From NCBI GenBank assembly GCA_017592665.1, contig JAGFNW010000037.1:1-64000 (forward strand): a stretch of DNA of 64,000 nucleotides, given 5' to 3'. Shown piece after piece: positions 50,618 to 60,143 of the stretch (its first letter is position 1; each line of letters begins with the position of its first letter). A program made the translations under genes and the position numbers. This stretch comes from Streptosporangiaceae bacterium NEAU-GS5. Its GTDB lineage: Bacteria; Actinomycetota; Actinomycetes; Streptosporangiales; Streptosporangiaceae. A model generated the notes under the pieces. It was not told the DNA's origin. It did no database searches and saw only the letters and a list, made by a program, of their open reading frames with translations.

Positions 50618-51155
50618 GAAAGACCGTCTCCTCGTGCTCTTCGTCGCCTTGGATCCGGATGTCGAAACGCAGGACGCCCGGGCGTTCCTCGGTGGCGACG
50701 AGCGTACGGCGACGCTCCGGCGTCAGCCGGTCGAGGAGCGGGTCGGCGACGTCACCGCGCAGGTAGATCCTCGTGTAGAGGTGATGGAGCAGGCCGCGCG
50801 CGAAGACGGCGACCGCGATGTAGGGCCGTCCGCCGGGCGGCCGCGTGCGCAGCGTCCAATGCCCGTCGGCGTCCGTGGGCACCCGGCCGAAGCCGGTGAA
50901 GTCGAGGCCGTGCCGTCCGAGGATGGCGCCGTTCACCGGGTCGCGGCGCAGCGTGCCGGGAGCGCCTCCGCGTCCGCCGGCCGGATCGGCCTGCCAGAAC
51001 TCCAGGAGCGCGTCGGGAATCGGCTGCCCGGCCCCGTCGAAGACGTGCCCGTGCACGGTGAGCGCGCCCGCGCCGGCCGCGATCTCACCGCCGCGGGGGA
51101 ACGGCAGGGCGTAGCCGAAAAAGGGCCCGACCGTCTGGGACGGCGTGGGATTCAT
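50604..51155 (-). CDS. pcaG: Protocatechuate 3,4-dioxygenase, alpha subunit
   Basis: 183 residues, usual length. The intradiol dioxygenase fold is seen in PTPSQTVGPFFGYALPFP and VFARGLLHHLYTRIYLRGD. The alpha subunit lacks a complete iron-binding set, which is in PcaH. ATG start behind AAGGAGAA, overlapping the pcaH stop (ATGA). The two form the ring-cleaving enzyme for protocatechuate. Confidence 0.95.
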   Translation of the reverse strand: MNPTPSQTVGPFFGYALPFPRGGEIAAGAGALTVHGHVFDGAGQPIPDALLEFWQADPAGGRGGAPGTLRRDPVNGAILGRHGLDFTGFGRVPTDADGHWTLRTRPPGGRPYIAVAVFARGLLHHLYTRIYLRGDVADPLLDRLTPERRRTLVATEERPGVLRFDIRIQGDEEHEETVFLDFS

Positions 51156-51907
51156 CGGTGTTCTCCTTCGAACGCGCCGTCGAGGACGATGTCCCAGGTG
51201 AAGCCCCGCGACCACTCCGGCACCGACAGATCGTGGTCGTAGGCCGCGACCATGCGTTGCCGCGCCTGCTCGTCGGGCACCGAGTTGAAGATCGGGTCAT
51301 AGGGGAACAGCGGATCGCCGGGGAAGTACATCTGCGTGACCAGGCGCTGCGTGAACGCCGTGCCGAACAGGGAGAAGTGGATGTGCGCCGGCCGCCACGC
51401 GTTGACGTGGTTGCGCCACGGATAGGGTCCCGGCTTGATCGTCGTGAAGGCGTAACGGCCGTCGCCGTCGGTGAGACAGCGCCCGACACCCGTGAAGTTG
51501 GGGTCGAGAGGGGCGGGGTGGTCGTCACGCTGGTGCGCGTACCGCCCGGCCGCGTTGGCCTGCCAGACCTCCACCAGCTGGCCGCGCACGGGCCGGCCGG
51601 CGCGGTCGAGGACCCGGCCGGTCACCGTGATCCGCTCCCCCATCGGCTCGCCCACGTGCTGCCGCGTCAGGTCGGAGTCGAGCGCGGTCACGTCGGTGAC
51701 GCCGAAGACGGGGCCGGTCAGCTCGACCGCCTCGGGATCGCCGGCCACCACGAGCGGCTGTTTGGGGTGGCGCAGAATGCTGCTCCGGTAGGGCGCGAAG
51801 TCGCGCAGGACGTGGCGGGACTCCTGGCCGCTCTCCTCCCGGGCCTTGGCGTAGACCCGGTGCGACTCGACGATCTCGGCGGTGATCTGCTCCTGGGAAT
51901 CGGGCAC
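51152..51907 (-). CDS. pcaH: Protocatechuate 3,4-dioxygenase, beta subunit
   Basis: 251 residues. The non-heme Fe(III) ligands are visible: Tyr123 (GRYAHQ), Tyr162 (PGPYPWRN), His175 and His177 (RPAHIHFS). It cleaves protocatechuate between the two hydroxyls to give 3-carboxy-cis,cis-muconate. The stop overlaps pcaG by ATGA. It begins 15 nt after pcaF. Confidence 0.96.
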   Translation of the reverse strand: MPDSQEQITAEIVESHRVYAKAREESGQESRHVLRDFAPYRSSILRHPKQPLVVAGDPEAVELTGPVFGVTDVTALDSDLTRQHVGEPMGERITVTGRVLDRAGRPVRGQLVEVWQANAAGRYAHQRDDHPAPLDPNFTGVGRCLTDGDGRYAFTTIKPGPYPWRNHVNAWRPAHIHFSLFGTAFTQRLVTQMYFPGDPLFPYDPIFNSVPDEQARQRMVAAYDHDLSVPEWSRGFTWDIVLDGAFEGEHR

Positions 51908-51922
51908 GAAATGATCTCCTCA

Positions 51923-53086
51923 CTAGCGTTCGAGTACGACCGCCAGGCCTTGGCCCACGCCGACGCAGAGCGCGGCCAGGCCTGCGCCCGATCCAGCGGC
52001 CGCCAGCTGGTGGGCCACGGCGCCGGCCAGCCGGGCCCCGGACGCCCCCAGCGGGTGGCCGATGGCGATGGCCCCGCCACGCGGATTGACGATCGACGGG
52101 TCGATCTCCGGCAGTTCGGCCAGGCAGCCGAGGGCCTGCGCGGCGAACGCCTCGTTCAGCTCGACCGTGACCAGGTCGCCGTCGGACTGCCCGGCGCGGG
52201 CCAGGGCCTTGCGGATGGCCTCGACCGGGGCCAGGCCGTACATCTGGGGCTCGATCGCGGTCACGGCGCTGGACCGGATCCGGGCGAGCGGCTCGCGGCC
52301 GAGCGCGGCCAAGCTCTCCTCGCCGGCCAGCAGCAGGGCGGCGGCCCCGTCGTTCAGCGGCGAGGAGTTGCCGGCGGTGACCGTGCCGCTGACCCGGAAG
52401 GCGGGCTTGAGCTTGGCCAGCGCGTCCAGCGACGAGTCGCGGATGGGCTCGTCGCGGGCCAGGCCGCCCATGAGCGTCACCTCGGGGCCGAAGAGGCCGT
52501 CCTGCCAGGCGCGCGCCGCCTTCTCATGGCTGGCCAGCGCGAACTCGTCCTGGGCGGCGCGCGTGATGCCGTGCTTGTCGGCGATCAGCTCGGCGCCCTC
52601 TCCGAGCGGTACGGTCCACTCCGGCGGCATCTGCGGGTTGACCAGCCGCCAGCCGAGGCTCGTGGAGACCAGCTCCTGGCCGCCGGCCGGGAACGCCCGA
52701 TCCGGCTTCGGCAGGACCCACGGAGCGCGGGTCATGGACTCCACGCCGCCCGCGATCGCGACGTCGGCCTCGCCGAGGGCGATGGCCCGATAGGCCTGCA
52801 CGACGGCTTCCAGGCCGGACGCGCACAGCCGGTTGACCGTGGTGCCGGGTGTGGCCACCGGCAGGCCCGCCAGGAGCACGGCCATGCGGGCCACGTCGCG
52901 GTTCTCCTCGCCCGCGCCGTTGGCGTTGCCGAAGAAGACGTCGTCGATGACCTCGGCCGACGGGGTCCGCTCCAGCAAGGCCCTGACCACGTGCGCGGCG
53001 AGGTCGTCAGGGCGGAATCCGGCCAGGGCCCCGCCGTAGCGCCCGAAAGGCGTACGGACCGCGTCGACGACGTAAACGCTTCTCAT
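51923..53086 (-). CDS. pcaF: Beta-ketoadipyl-CoA thiolase (PcaF)
   Basis: 387 residues. The acyl-enzyme Cys88 ([10 protein letters not shown]), NEAFAAQ, catalytic His in [12 protein letters not shown] (about 343) and Cys374 in CVGVGQG form the thiolase site. In this context it splits beta-ketoadipyl-CoA into succinyl-CoA and acetyl-CoA. ATG overlaps the pcaJ stop (ATGA). A general fatty-acid thiolase role is unlikely given its neighbours. Confidence 0.95.
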   Translation of the reverse strand: MRSVYVVDAVRTPFGRYGGALAGFRPDDLAAHVVRALLERTPSAEVIDDVFFGNANGAGEENRDVARMAVLLAGLPVATPGTTVNRLCASGLEAVVQAYRAIALGEADVAIAGGVESMTRAPWVLPKPDRAFPAGGQELVSTSLGWRLVNPQMPPEWTVPLGEGAELIADKHGITRAAQDEFALASHEKAARAWQDGLFGPEVTLMGGLARDEPIRDSSLDALAKLKPAFRVSGTVTAGNSSPLNDGAAALLLAGEESLAALGREPLARIRSSAVTAIEPQMYGLAPVEAIRKALARAGQSDGDLVTVELNEAFAAQALGCLAELPEIDPSIVNPRGGAIAIGHPLGASGARLAGAVAHQLAAAGSGAGLAALCVGVGQGLAVVLER

Positions 53087-53721
53087 TTGACCGGCGCTCC
53101 CGTGCGTTGGCGGATCTCTTCGGCCGACACGCCCGGCGCGGTCTCGGCGAGGACGACGCCGTCCGCGGTGATGTCGAAGACGCCGAGCTCGGTGATGACG
53201 CGGTCGACGCAGGCCCGGCCGGTCAGCGGCAGGGTGCAGCTCTCGACGAGCTTCGGCGCGCCGTCCTTCGTCGTGTGCTCCATCAGGACGATGACCCGGC
53301 GCGCGCCGTGGACCAGGTCCATGGCGCCGCCCATGCCACGGACCATCTTGCCGGGGATCAGCCAGTTGGCCAGGTCGCCGGTGGCCGACACCTGCATGGC
53401 GCCGAGCACGGCGACGTCGATGTGGCCGCCGCGGATCATCCCGAACGACAGGGACGAGTCGAAGAACGACGCGCCGGGAAGCGTGGTCACCGTCTCCTTG
53501 CCCGCGTTGATCAGGTCGGGGTCGACCTCGTCCTCGGTCGGATAAGGTCCGACGGCGAGGATGCCGTTCTCGGAGTGGAACACCACGTCGGCCCCCTCGG
53601 GCAGGAACTGCGGGATCTGGGTGGGCAGCCCGATCCCGAGGTTCACGTACCCACCACCGGACAGCTCAGCGGCCGCCCGGGCGATCATCTCGTCCCTCGT
53701 CCAGGCCATCGCGTCAGGCAC
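53083..53721 (-). CDS. pcaJ: 3-oxoadipate CoA-transferase, beta subunit
   Basis: 212 residues. The catalytic Glu51 lies in [26 protein letters not shown] and [15 protein letters not shown] are family-typical. With PcaI it moves CoA from succinyl-CoA to beta-ketoadipate. The start is GTG (overlapping pcaI by 8 nt), with an internal ATG at codon 5 as an alternative. Its stop overlaps pcaF. Confidence 0.95.
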   Translation of the reverse strand: MPDAMAWTRDEMIARAAAELSGGGYVNLGIGLPTQIPQFLPEGADVVFHSENGILAVGPYPTEDEVDPDLINAGKETVTTLPGASFFDSSLSFGMIRGGHIDVAVLGAMQVSATGDLANWLIPGKMVRGMGGAMDLVHGARRVIVLMEHTTKDGAPKLVESCTLPLTGRACVDRVITELGVFDITADGVVLAETAPGVSAEEIRQRTGAPVK

Positions 53722-54484
53722 CGCCGCTCGCGCGCGTAACGGTCCGCCGTTCGATCGCCTTACTGGCGACCTGTTCGGCCGACAACGGCACCACCCGCTG
53801 GACGAAAACCCCTGGCACGTGCACCTCGTCTGGGTTGATCTCTCCTGGCTCGACCAGTTCCTCCACCTCGGCGATGGTCACCCGGCCCGCCATCGCGGCC
53901 AGCGGGTTGAAGTTGCGCGCCGCCTTGCGGAAGACCAGGTTGCCGTGGCGGTCGCCGCGGAAGGCCCGCACCAGCCCGAAGTCGGTCACGATGCCGCGCT
54001 CAAGGACGTGCTCGACGCCGTCGAACGCCCGCACCTCCTTCGGCGGCGAGGCCACCGTGACCGACCCGTCCGGGCCGTACAGCCAGGGCAGGCCGCCGTC
54101 CGCGACGACCGTCCCGACGCCGGCCGGGGTGTAGAACGCCGGGATGCCGCATCCGCCGGCGCGCAGCCGCTCGGCCAGCGTGCCCTGGGGGATCAGCTCG
54201 ACCGTGATGAGCCCCGCCAGATAGCGCCGGGCGAACTCGCGGTTCTCCCCGATGTAGCTGGCGGTCACCCGGGCGATCTGTCCCGCGGCGAGCAGCACGC
54301 CCAGCCCGCCGCCGTCGACCCCGCAGTTGTTGGAGACCACGTGCAGCCCCGTGACGCCCGTGTCGTGGACCGCCTCGATCAGCTCGGAGGGGATCCCGCT
54401 CAGGCCGAACCCGCCGACCGCCAGCGACGCCCCGTCAAGGACGTCCGCCACCGCCTCCGCAGCCGTGGCCACAACCTTGTCCAT
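53714..54484 (-). CDS. pcaI: 3-oxoadipate CoA-transferase, alpha subunit
   Basis: 256 residues. The N-terminal [16 protein letters not shown] (CoA-binding glycines) and the family's [17 protein letters not shown] are present. It is the first gene of pcaIJFHGBL-SulP, transcribed away from the plus-strand gene at 54620. A perfect palindrome upstream is the likely operator. Confidence 0.95.
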   Translation of the reverse strand: MDKVVATAAEAVADVLDGASLAVGGFGLSGIPSELIEAVHDTGVTGLHVVSNNCGVDGGGLGVLLAAGQIARVTASYIGENREFARRYLAGLITVELIPQGTLAERLRAGGCGIPAFYTPAGVGTVVADGGLPWLYGPDGSVTVASPPKEVRAFDGVEHVLERGIVTDFGLVRAFRGDRHGNLVFRKAARNFNPLAAMAGRVTIAEVEELVEPGEINPDEVHVPGVFVQRVVPLSAEQVASKAIERRTVTRASGGA

Positions 54485-54510
54485 CGCCGCCTCTGATGCG
54501 CCGCGTAAAA

Positions 54511-54529
54511 TGTTCGCAAAGCGAACATT
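54511..54529. promoter_or_regulatory. Probable pca operator (palindrome)
   Basis: ATGTTCGC-AAA-GCGAACAT is a perfect inverted repeat 27 nt upstream of pcaI; a further GTTC half-site begins at 54532. IclR-family PcaR/PcaU sites also contain GTTCG half-sites as a palindrome plus a third repeat, so an IclR regulator is likely. No such gene is in the window. Confidence 0.75.
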
Positions 54530-54619
54530 GGTTCATTTTGCGTACGGCGAGTGTAACGCCGACACAGGCTATTTTGGATGCCGCCGACCCGGACCAGGCT
54601 GTCGCATCTGGAGGTCATG

Positions 54620-54910
54620 ATGATCGTGGCGTTTTCGGTGACCCCGCTTGGAGTGGGCGTCGACGTGGCGGAGCCGGTCGCGAGGGCCGTCAAGGTCGTG
54701 CGCGACAGCGGCCTTCCCAACCGGACCGACGCCATGTTCACCACCCTCGAGGGCGAGTGGGATGAGGTGATGGACGTCGTCAAGCGCGCCGTCGACGCGG
54801 TGGCCGAGGTCGCGCCCCGCGTCAGCCTCGTCCTGAAGGCCGATGTGCGGCCAGGCGTGACCGACGCGATGACCAGCAAGGTCGATTCTCTGGAGCGACA
54901 TCTCCCCTGA
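54620..54910 (+). CDS. MTH1187-family thiamine-binding-like protein
   Basis: 96 residues. [20 protein letters not shown] and [20 protein letters not shown] are the MTH1187/YkoF-type signature. The fold is ferredoxin-like and some members bind thiamine; function in actinomycetes is uncertain. Two adjacent ATGs compete; the second is preferred, five bases after GGAGG. It is divergent from pcaI and shares the 135-bp regulatory gap with it, but there is no obvious functional link. Confidence 0.88.
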   Translation: MIVAFSVTPLGVGVDVAEPVARAVKVVRDSGLPNRTDAMFTTLEGEWDEVMDVVKRAVDAVAEVAPRVSLVLKADVRPGVTDAMTSKVDSLERHLP

Positions 54911-54954
54911 TCTATATTTGTTCTAGGCGATCATCCCGGAAAGGGGTACGGGCC

Positions 54955-55521
54955 GTGAACAAGAGCGAATTCGTGACGGCGGTCGCGAACCGGGCAGACG
55001 GCGACGTGCGCGCCGCGCACGCGTACGTGGACGCGGTGTTCGAGACCATCGCCGAGACCCTGGCCGACGGAGAGAAAGTCGTCCTGACCGGCTTCGGCAC
55101 CTTCGACCGGGTCCTGCGCCCGGCACGCACCATCCGCAACCCGCGCACCGGAGACCCACTCGAGGTGGACGCCACCCACGCGGCCCGTTTCACAGTCGGC
55201 CAAACCCTCCGCACCCGCGTAGCCGCCACCACCCCCACCGCCCCGGCCGCCTCCGCCAAGCCCGCCAAGATAGCCCCATCCCCCACCAAACCCGCCAAGG
55301 AAGCCCCGGCCCCCGCCAAACCCTCTAAACCCGCAGCATCCGCCGCCAAGAAACCCACCCCCGCGAAAGCCGCCGCCGCCAAACCCGCCACCACCAAAGC
55401 CGCCGCCGTCACGGCCGAGAAGCCGGCCCCCAAGCCCGCCAAGACGAGCAAGGCCGCCAAGCCAGACAAATCCGATAAGACCGACAAAAAGAAGAAGGGC
55501 AAGTCCGGCAAAGGCAAGTAA
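54955..55521 (+). CDS. HU-family nucleoid protein with Lys/Ala-rich tail
   Basis: 188 residues. The first 95 are HU (MNKSEFVTAVANRADGDVRA, LTGFGTFDRVLRPARTIRNP). The tail is a histone H1-like run of PAK/AAK repeats ending KKKKGKSGKGK, known from HupS-type proteins of actinobacteria, which bind DNA and can condense it. GTG start. Nothing in the neighbourhood suggests phage origin. The tail DNA is composed of simple AAACCCGCC-type codons. Confidence 0.95.
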   Translation: MNKSEFVTAVANRADGDVRAAHAYVDAVFETIAETLADGEKVVLTGFGTFDRVLRPARTIRNPRTGDPLEVDATHAARFTVGQTLRTRVAATTPTAPAASAKPAKIAPSPTKPAKEAPAPAKPSKPAASAAKKPTPAKAAAAKPATTKAAAVTAEKPAPKPAKTSKAAKPDKSDKTDKKKKGKSGKGK

Positions 55522-55897
55522 TCGGCGATGACAGGCCCCCGCCCTCGCATGCGGGTGGCGTGGCAGTGCAGCACCGAGTCCCCCACGGGGTGGGGCCTCC
55601 GGCCCCTCGCCCGCGGCACAACGGAGACCGCGGCGGCATCATGCGCGCCGAGCCCGAGGCGGCCGGCGGGTTGGTGGGGTGCGGAGCCGCGGCTGATCTG
55701 CGGCCAGGCGAGCCGCCGGGCTTCCAGCCGATGCTCTTGAAGACAGACCCGGCCCTGGACCTGAGGGCCCGAGTCAGGGGTGTGTCTCGAAGCGGGTGGC
55801 GTCGTCAACGGCTGAAGCCGAAGTGAATGCGGAAGCTGCGAGGCTTCGGGGCGTGACGGCTGTCGTTCCGGTGGGCTCTTCGAGCGCTCCCGCGCGT
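55522..55897. other. Intergenic region without recognisable gene
   Basis: A 376-bp gap between convergent genes. A weak CCCGC...GCGGG hairpin near 55538-55558 could terminate the HU transcript. The remaining open frames are antisense or non-homologous. No repeat or regulatory site was recognised. Confidence 0.5.
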
Positions 55898-57211
55898 TCA
55901 ACGAGGGCGGATGTTCTGGTTGAGGTGGAAGACGTTGGCGGGGTCGTAGGCGGTCTTGAGCTCGGTCAGCCGGGCCAGCTTGGCCTCGGGGTAGGCGCGG
56001 CGGACGCCGGCGGCGCCCTCGTCGCTGAGCATGTTCACGTACACGCCGCTCGCGAACGGCTCCATGGCGGCGGCGCGGCGACGGGCGACGGCCATGCGAT
56101 CCGCGTCTTCCGCGGGGTCGGTCCAGCGGATCCCGGTGGTGTATTCGAACACGGTCCCCCGGTGCGCGAACGCCGCGTCCTCGTCGGGAATGTCCGCGAT
56201 CGCGCCACCGAGCGCCTGCAGGCCTCCCCCGCCGCCCGACACGAAGGCCTCGATGGCCTCGTCGGAGAACCGCCGCAGGTAATGCCCCTTGGAGTAGCGC
56301 CGATACGCGTGGCCGCCGACCATGTCGTCGCGGGTCTGGAGCCTCAGGTACGACATCTCCTCCACACGCGACGCGACCGGACGGCCCATCTCCCGCATCG
56401 AAGACAGCAACCCGGCCCGGCCCGTCACGTCACCGGCCCACACGAAACCGACGGTCACATGGTCTCCGTTCACGTCGGCCGTGAAGGTGGCCTCGCGGGG
56501 CGCCGCCGCGTTGAGGTCGCGCCAGGTCCGCAGCACAGGCAGGGCGTCCTCGATCGAGAAGTCGTATTCGGCGGCCAGAGCCTCGGTGCCCACCGGGTGG
56601 AGCCGGAACTCGAACTCGGTCACCACGCCGAAGTTCCCGCCGCCGCCCCGAAGGCCCCAGAACAGTTCGGGGTTCTCGGTCCGGCTGGCGCGCACCACCG
56701 TGCCGTCGGCCGTCACCATCTCGTACGAGATGACGTTGTCGCAGGCCAGGCCGTACTGGCGGGCCAGCCAGCCCATGCCGCCGCCGAGGGTGAGGCCGCC
56801 GACGCCGGTGTGGGAGACGTTGCCGGCCGTGGTGGCCAGGCCGTAGCGCTGGGCGGCCTGGTCGAGCGCGCCGAGCAGGGCGCCGCCCTGCACCCACGCG
56901 CGGCGGCCGGCGGGGTCGACCCGGACGCCGCCCATGGGCGTGAGGTCGATCATGAGGCCGTCGTCGGGGACGGCGAGGCCGAGCACGCTGTGGCCGCCGC
57001 ACCGTACGCCGATCTCCAGGCCGAGCTCGCGGGCCGCACGCACCGCGGCGACCACGTCGCGCACGCTCGCGCAGCGGACGATCATGCGGGGGCGGCGGTC
57101 GACGATCGCGTTCCAGACCGTGCGCGCCGTGTCGTAGCCGGGCTGGCCCGGCCGCAGCACCTGGCCATCCACGTGGGCCAATGTCCTTGTAAGCACCGTT
57201 GTCGTCGTCAT
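55898..57211 (-). CDS. FAD-linked BBE-type oxidoreductase, mono-covalent
   Basis: 437 residues. FAD-binding PCMH domain: His74 in RCGGHSVLG is the 8-alpha histidyl FAD link. The second attachment Cys of true berberine-bridge enzymes is absent (GNVSHTGVGG, Val132 at that position), so FAD is probably linked only through His. LTLGGGMGWLARQYGL follows. The C-terminal BBE motif is YDPANVFHLNQNIRP. Substrates in this group are sugars or secondary metabolites; none can be named. ATG start; divergent from the MocR gene with 47 nt between starts, so probably controlled by it. Confidence 0.9.
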   Translation of the reverse strand: MTTTTVLTRTLAHVDGQVLRPGQPGYDTARTVWNAIVDRRPRMIVRCASVRDVVAAVRAARELGLEIGVRCGGHSVLGLAVPDDGLMIDLTPMGGVRVDPAGRRAWVQGGALLGALDQAAQRYGLATTAGNVSHTGVGGLTLGGGMGWLARQYGLACDNVISYEMVTADGTVVRASRTENPELFWGLRGGGGNFGVVTEFEFRLHPVGTEALAAEYDFSIEDALPVLRTWRDLNAAAPREATFTADVNGDHVTVGFVWAGDVTGRAGLLSSMREMGRPVASRVEEMSYLRLQTRDDMVGGHAYRRYSKGHYLRRFSDEAIEAFVSGGGGGLQALGGAIADIPDEDAAFAHRGTVFEYTTGIRWTDPAEDADRMAVARRRAAAMEPFASGVYVNMLSDEGAAGVRRAYPEAKLARLTELKTAYDPANVFHLNQNIRPR

Positions 57212-57258
57212 GCTGCACAGCCTGACGGCAATCGGTATCCCAGATAAGATCCGATCTG

Positions 57259-58671
57259 ATGGCCACAAAAGGGACCAATTCCCGGCTCGCCAGCGATCTG
57301 CTGGTCGAGTTGCGCAAGGACGCCGGTGTGCCGCTGCATCAGCAGATCGAGGCGGCCGTCCGCGACGGCATCCGCTCGGGCCGCCTGCCCGTGGGCGCCT
57401 CGCTCCCGCCGACCAGGACCGTCGCCGCCGATCTCGGCGTGTCGCGCGGCGTGGTGGTCGAGGCCTACCAGCAGCTGGTCGCCGAGGGCTATCTGACCAG
57501 CCGCGCCGGCGGCTACACACAGGTCGCCGTCGGCCCTGAGCCGGCCGTCCCCGCCCCGCCGCCCGCGGTCGTCCGCCCGCCCGAGCCGAGGATCGATTTC
57601 GGGTACGGCCGGGCCGACGTCACCCACTTCCCCCGCGCCGCCTGGCTGCGCGCCCTGCGCACCGTGCTCACCGAGGCCCCGGGCGAGCGTCTCGGCTACC
57701 TCAACGGGCGCGGCGTGCCCGAGCTGCACGAGGCGCTCGCGACCTACCTCAACCGGGTCCGCGGGACCTCGGCCGATCCCGGCAACGTCGTGATCTGCAA
57801 CGGATACGCCCAGGGCATCGCCCTTGTCATCCAGGTGATGGTGGCGGCCGGGGCGCGCCGTCTCGCCGTGGAGGACCCCTCCCCCGACGACGACGCCCAG
57901 GTGATCGCGCGGGACGCCGGGATGGAGGTGGTGGGCGTTCCGGTGGGCCCGGACGGCGTGCGCGTCGACGCCCTCGACCGGCTCGACGCCGATCTGCTGA
58001 TCCTCACGCCCTCCCATCAGTGGCCGACGGGGGGCGTGCTGCCGGCCCAGGCCAGGGCCGCCGTGCTGCGCTGGGCCGCCCATTGCGGGGCCGTGGTGGT
58101 CGAGGACGACTACGACGCCGAATACCGCTACGACCGGACGCCGATCGGCGCCATGCAGGGCCTCGCCCCCGATCACGTCGTCTACGCGGGCACCGCCAGC
58201 AAGACGCTCGCACCCGGCCTGCGGCTCGGCTGGCTGGTGGCCCCGGGCCGTCTGGTGGCCGCCCTCACGGCGGCCAAGATCCGCGCGGACCGCGGCTCCC
58301 CCGTGCTCGACCAGCTGGCCTTCGCCGAGCTGCTCACCCAGGGCGAGTTCGACCGGCATCTGCGCCGGATGCGGCCCGTCTATCGAAGGCGGCGCGACAC
58401 GCTGCTGGCCGCACTCGCCGAGCATCTGCCGCAGCTGAAGCCCGCCGGCGTGGCGGCCGGCATCCACCTGATCACCTGGCTGCCGCCCGAGCTCGACGAG
58501 GCGGCCGTCGTGGCCGCGGCGGCCGCGCGCGGCCTCGGTGTGTACGGCCTGACGCCCTATCGCCTGTCGACCACCGGCCCCGGCGGCCTCATTTTCGGCT
58601 ACGCCAGCCTCAGCGAACGGGCCATCGCCGACGGCGTCGCCGCGCTGGCCGGGGTCATCCGCGACATGTGA
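57259..58671 (+). CDS. MocR/GabR-family regulator
   Basis: 470 residues. N-terminal GntR-type winged helix (about 20-90: GRLPVGASLPPTRTVAADLG). C-terminal aminotransferase-like fold type I domain with PLP Lys315 in TASKTLAPGLRLGW and EDDYDAEYRYD. MocR proteins use PLP chemistry to sense a ligand. Upstream there is a CAGAT ... ATCTG inverted repeat (57232-57249). The divergent BBE oxidase gene is the likely target, a common layout for this family. Confidence 0.92.
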   Translation: MATKGTNSRLASDLLVELRKDAGVPLHQQIEAAVRDGIRSGRLPVGASLPPTRTVAADLGVSRGVVVEAYQQLVAEGYLTSRAGGYTQVAVGPEPAVPAPPPAVVRPPEPRIDFGYGRADVTHFPRAAWLRALRTVLTEAPGERLGYLNGRGVPELHEALATYLNRVRGTSADPGNVVICNGYAQGIALVIQVMVAAGARRLAVEDPSPDDDAQVIARDAGMEVVGVPVGPDGVRVDALDRLDADLLILTPSHQWPTGGVLPAQARAAVLRWAAHCGAVVVEDDYDAEYRYDRTPIGAMQGLAPDHVVYAGTASKTLAPGLRLGWLVAPGRLVAALTAAKIRADRGSPVLDQLAFAELLTQGEFDRHLRRMRPVYRRRRDTLLAALAEHLPQLKPAGVAAGIHLITWLPPELDEAAVVAAAAARGLGVYGLTPYRLSTTGPGGLIFGYASLSERAIADGVAALAGVIRDM

Positions 58672-58683
58672 CCAGGTCCGCCG

Positions 58684-58716
58684 GTGGAACTCAGCTGTGG
58701 AACTCAGTGGAACGCA
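58684..58716. repeat. 10-bp repeat after the MocR stop
   Basis: GTGGAACTCA at 58684 and 58697 and GTGGAACGCA at 58707, 12 nt beyond the stop. Three near-identical decamers with one 3-bp spacer. Confidence 0.75.
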
Positions 58717-58724
58717 CTCGATAT

Positions 58725-60143
58725 ATGACACCCACCCAAGACCACCCCGCCGACGACGAGGCCGCCGATCGCGCCGTCGTGATCGGCGGCAGCATCGCGG
58801 GACTGCTGGCCGCACGGGTGCTCAGCGAAACGTTCCCGCATGTCACGGTCATCGACCGCGACGTCATGCCGGCCGAGCCCGAGCATCGCAAGAGCGTGCC
58901 GCACGGCCGGCACACGCACGGCCTGCTGGCCAAGGGCTTCGAGATCTTCGAGGGCCTGCTGCCGGGCTTCGGCGAGGACCTGCTCGCCCGCGGCGCGCTG
59001 GTCAGCGACCTGCAGAACAGCATCGTCTGGTACAACGAGGGCCACCTGCTGCGCCGCGCCCCCTCGGACATGGCCGGGCTGCTGGCCAGCCGCCCGCTGA
59101 TCGAGTCCCATGTGCGCCGCCGGGTCGCGGCCCTTCGCCAGGTGGAGATCCGCTCCGGCGTGCACGCGCTGGGCCTCACCGTGGACGCGGACCAGATCAC
59201 GGGGGTGCGCACCGACGCGGGCGTGCTGCCCGCGCGGCTGGTCGTGGACGCCACCGGCCGCGGCAACCGCGGCCCAGCCTGGCTGGCCGAGATCGGCTAT
59301 CCCGCGCCGCCGCAGGACGTGGTCAAATGCGACCTCATCTACTGCTCGCGCGAATACCGCCGCGTTCCGGGCGCGCAGGACTTCCTCGGCGTGCTGGTCG
59401 GGCGTCACCCCGGCAACCCGTACGGCGCGGGCAGCCTGGCCACCGAGGGCGGCCGCTGGCTGGTCACGCTGGTCGGCGCCGGCGACGACCCGCCGCCGGT
59501 CCAGCCGGGCGCCTTCGAGGAGTACGCGGCCCGGCTCGACGGCCCCGAGCTCCACCAGATGATCACCACGGCCGAGCCGCTCGGCGACCCGTTCCGCATC
59601 CGGATCGGCCCGAGCGTGCGCCGCCGCTACGAGCGCTGCGAGCGCCTCCCCGAGGGCTTCGTGGCCGTCGGCGACGCCCTATGCTGCGTCAATCCCGTGT
59701 ACGGCCAGGGCATGACCACGGCCGCCATGGCCGCGCGCTGGCTCGGCGCGTGCCTTCGCTCCGGCCCGGCCGACCTGACCCGCCGCTACTTCCGCGGCGC
59801 GGCCCGCGTCGTGGACGCGGCCTGGGACATCTCGGTCGGCGCCGACCTCCGCTTCCCGCAGGTGGCCGGGGCCCGCACGCGGCGCGGACGAGCGCTCAAC
59901 TCCTACCTGTCGCGCCTGCACCGGGTCGCGGCCGTCGATCCGGTCGTCGGCGCCGGATTCCTCAAGGTGGCCAACCTGCTGGCCGGCCCCCAGCACCTGA
60001 TGTCCCCCACCATGCTGAGGCGCGTGCTGCGCAAGGTCGGCAACCCGGCCGAGATCGCGTTGGTCAGATCTTCGGCGAGTTTGTCGATCGGGGAGCACGC
60101 CGTTCGTGTAGGAGGTGAGACACAAGGGAGGAGAGCATTATGA
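58725..60143 (+). CDS. FAD-dependent oxidoreductase (squalene epoxidase/geranylgeranyl reductase-like)
   Basis: 472 residues. FAD dinucleotide motif VVIGGSIAGLLAARVL (18-33; GGSIAG instead of GxGxxG), the mid motif LVVDATGRGNRGP and the C-terminal GDALCCVNPVYGQGMTTA, which contacts FAD. The pattern is of group A flavin monooxygenases/reductases; similar proteins are linked to isoprenoid or polyketide tailoring, but the substrate is unknown. ATG preceded by AACGCACTCG, no strong Shine-Dalgarno. The stop overlaps the DGPF gene (ATGA). Confidence 0.88.
   Translation: MTPTQDHPADDEAADRAVVIGGSIAGLLAARVLSETFPHVTVIDRDVMPAEPEHRKSVPHGRHTHGLLAKGFEIFEGLLPGFGEDLLARGALVSDLQNSIVWYNEGHLLRRAPSDMAGLLASRPLIESHVRRRVAALRQVEIRSGVHALGLTVDADQITGVRTDAGVLPARLVVDATGRGNRGPAWLAEIGYPAPPQDVVKCDLIYCSREYRRVPGAQDFLGVLVGRHPGNPYGAGSLATEGGRWLVTLVGAGDDPPPVQPGAFEEYAARLDGPELHQMITTAEPLGDPFRIRIGPSVRRRYERCERLPEGFVAVGDALCCVNPVYGQGMTTAAMAARWLGACLRSGPADLTRRYFRGAARVVDAAWDISVGADLRFPQVAGARTRRGRALNSYLSRLHRVAAVDPVVGAGFLKVANLLAGPQHLMSPTMLRRVLRKVGNPAEIALVRSSASLSIGEHAVRVGGETQGRRAL

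Noticed and set aside
54955-55521. Phage or plasmid origin of the HU-like gene
   Set aside because: Tail-bearing HU is normal in actinobacterial chromosomes and no mobile genes are adjacent.
54912-55901. Minus-strand frame over the HU gene
   Set aside because: Ala/Val/Leu-rich shadow of the Lys/Ala repeat tail.
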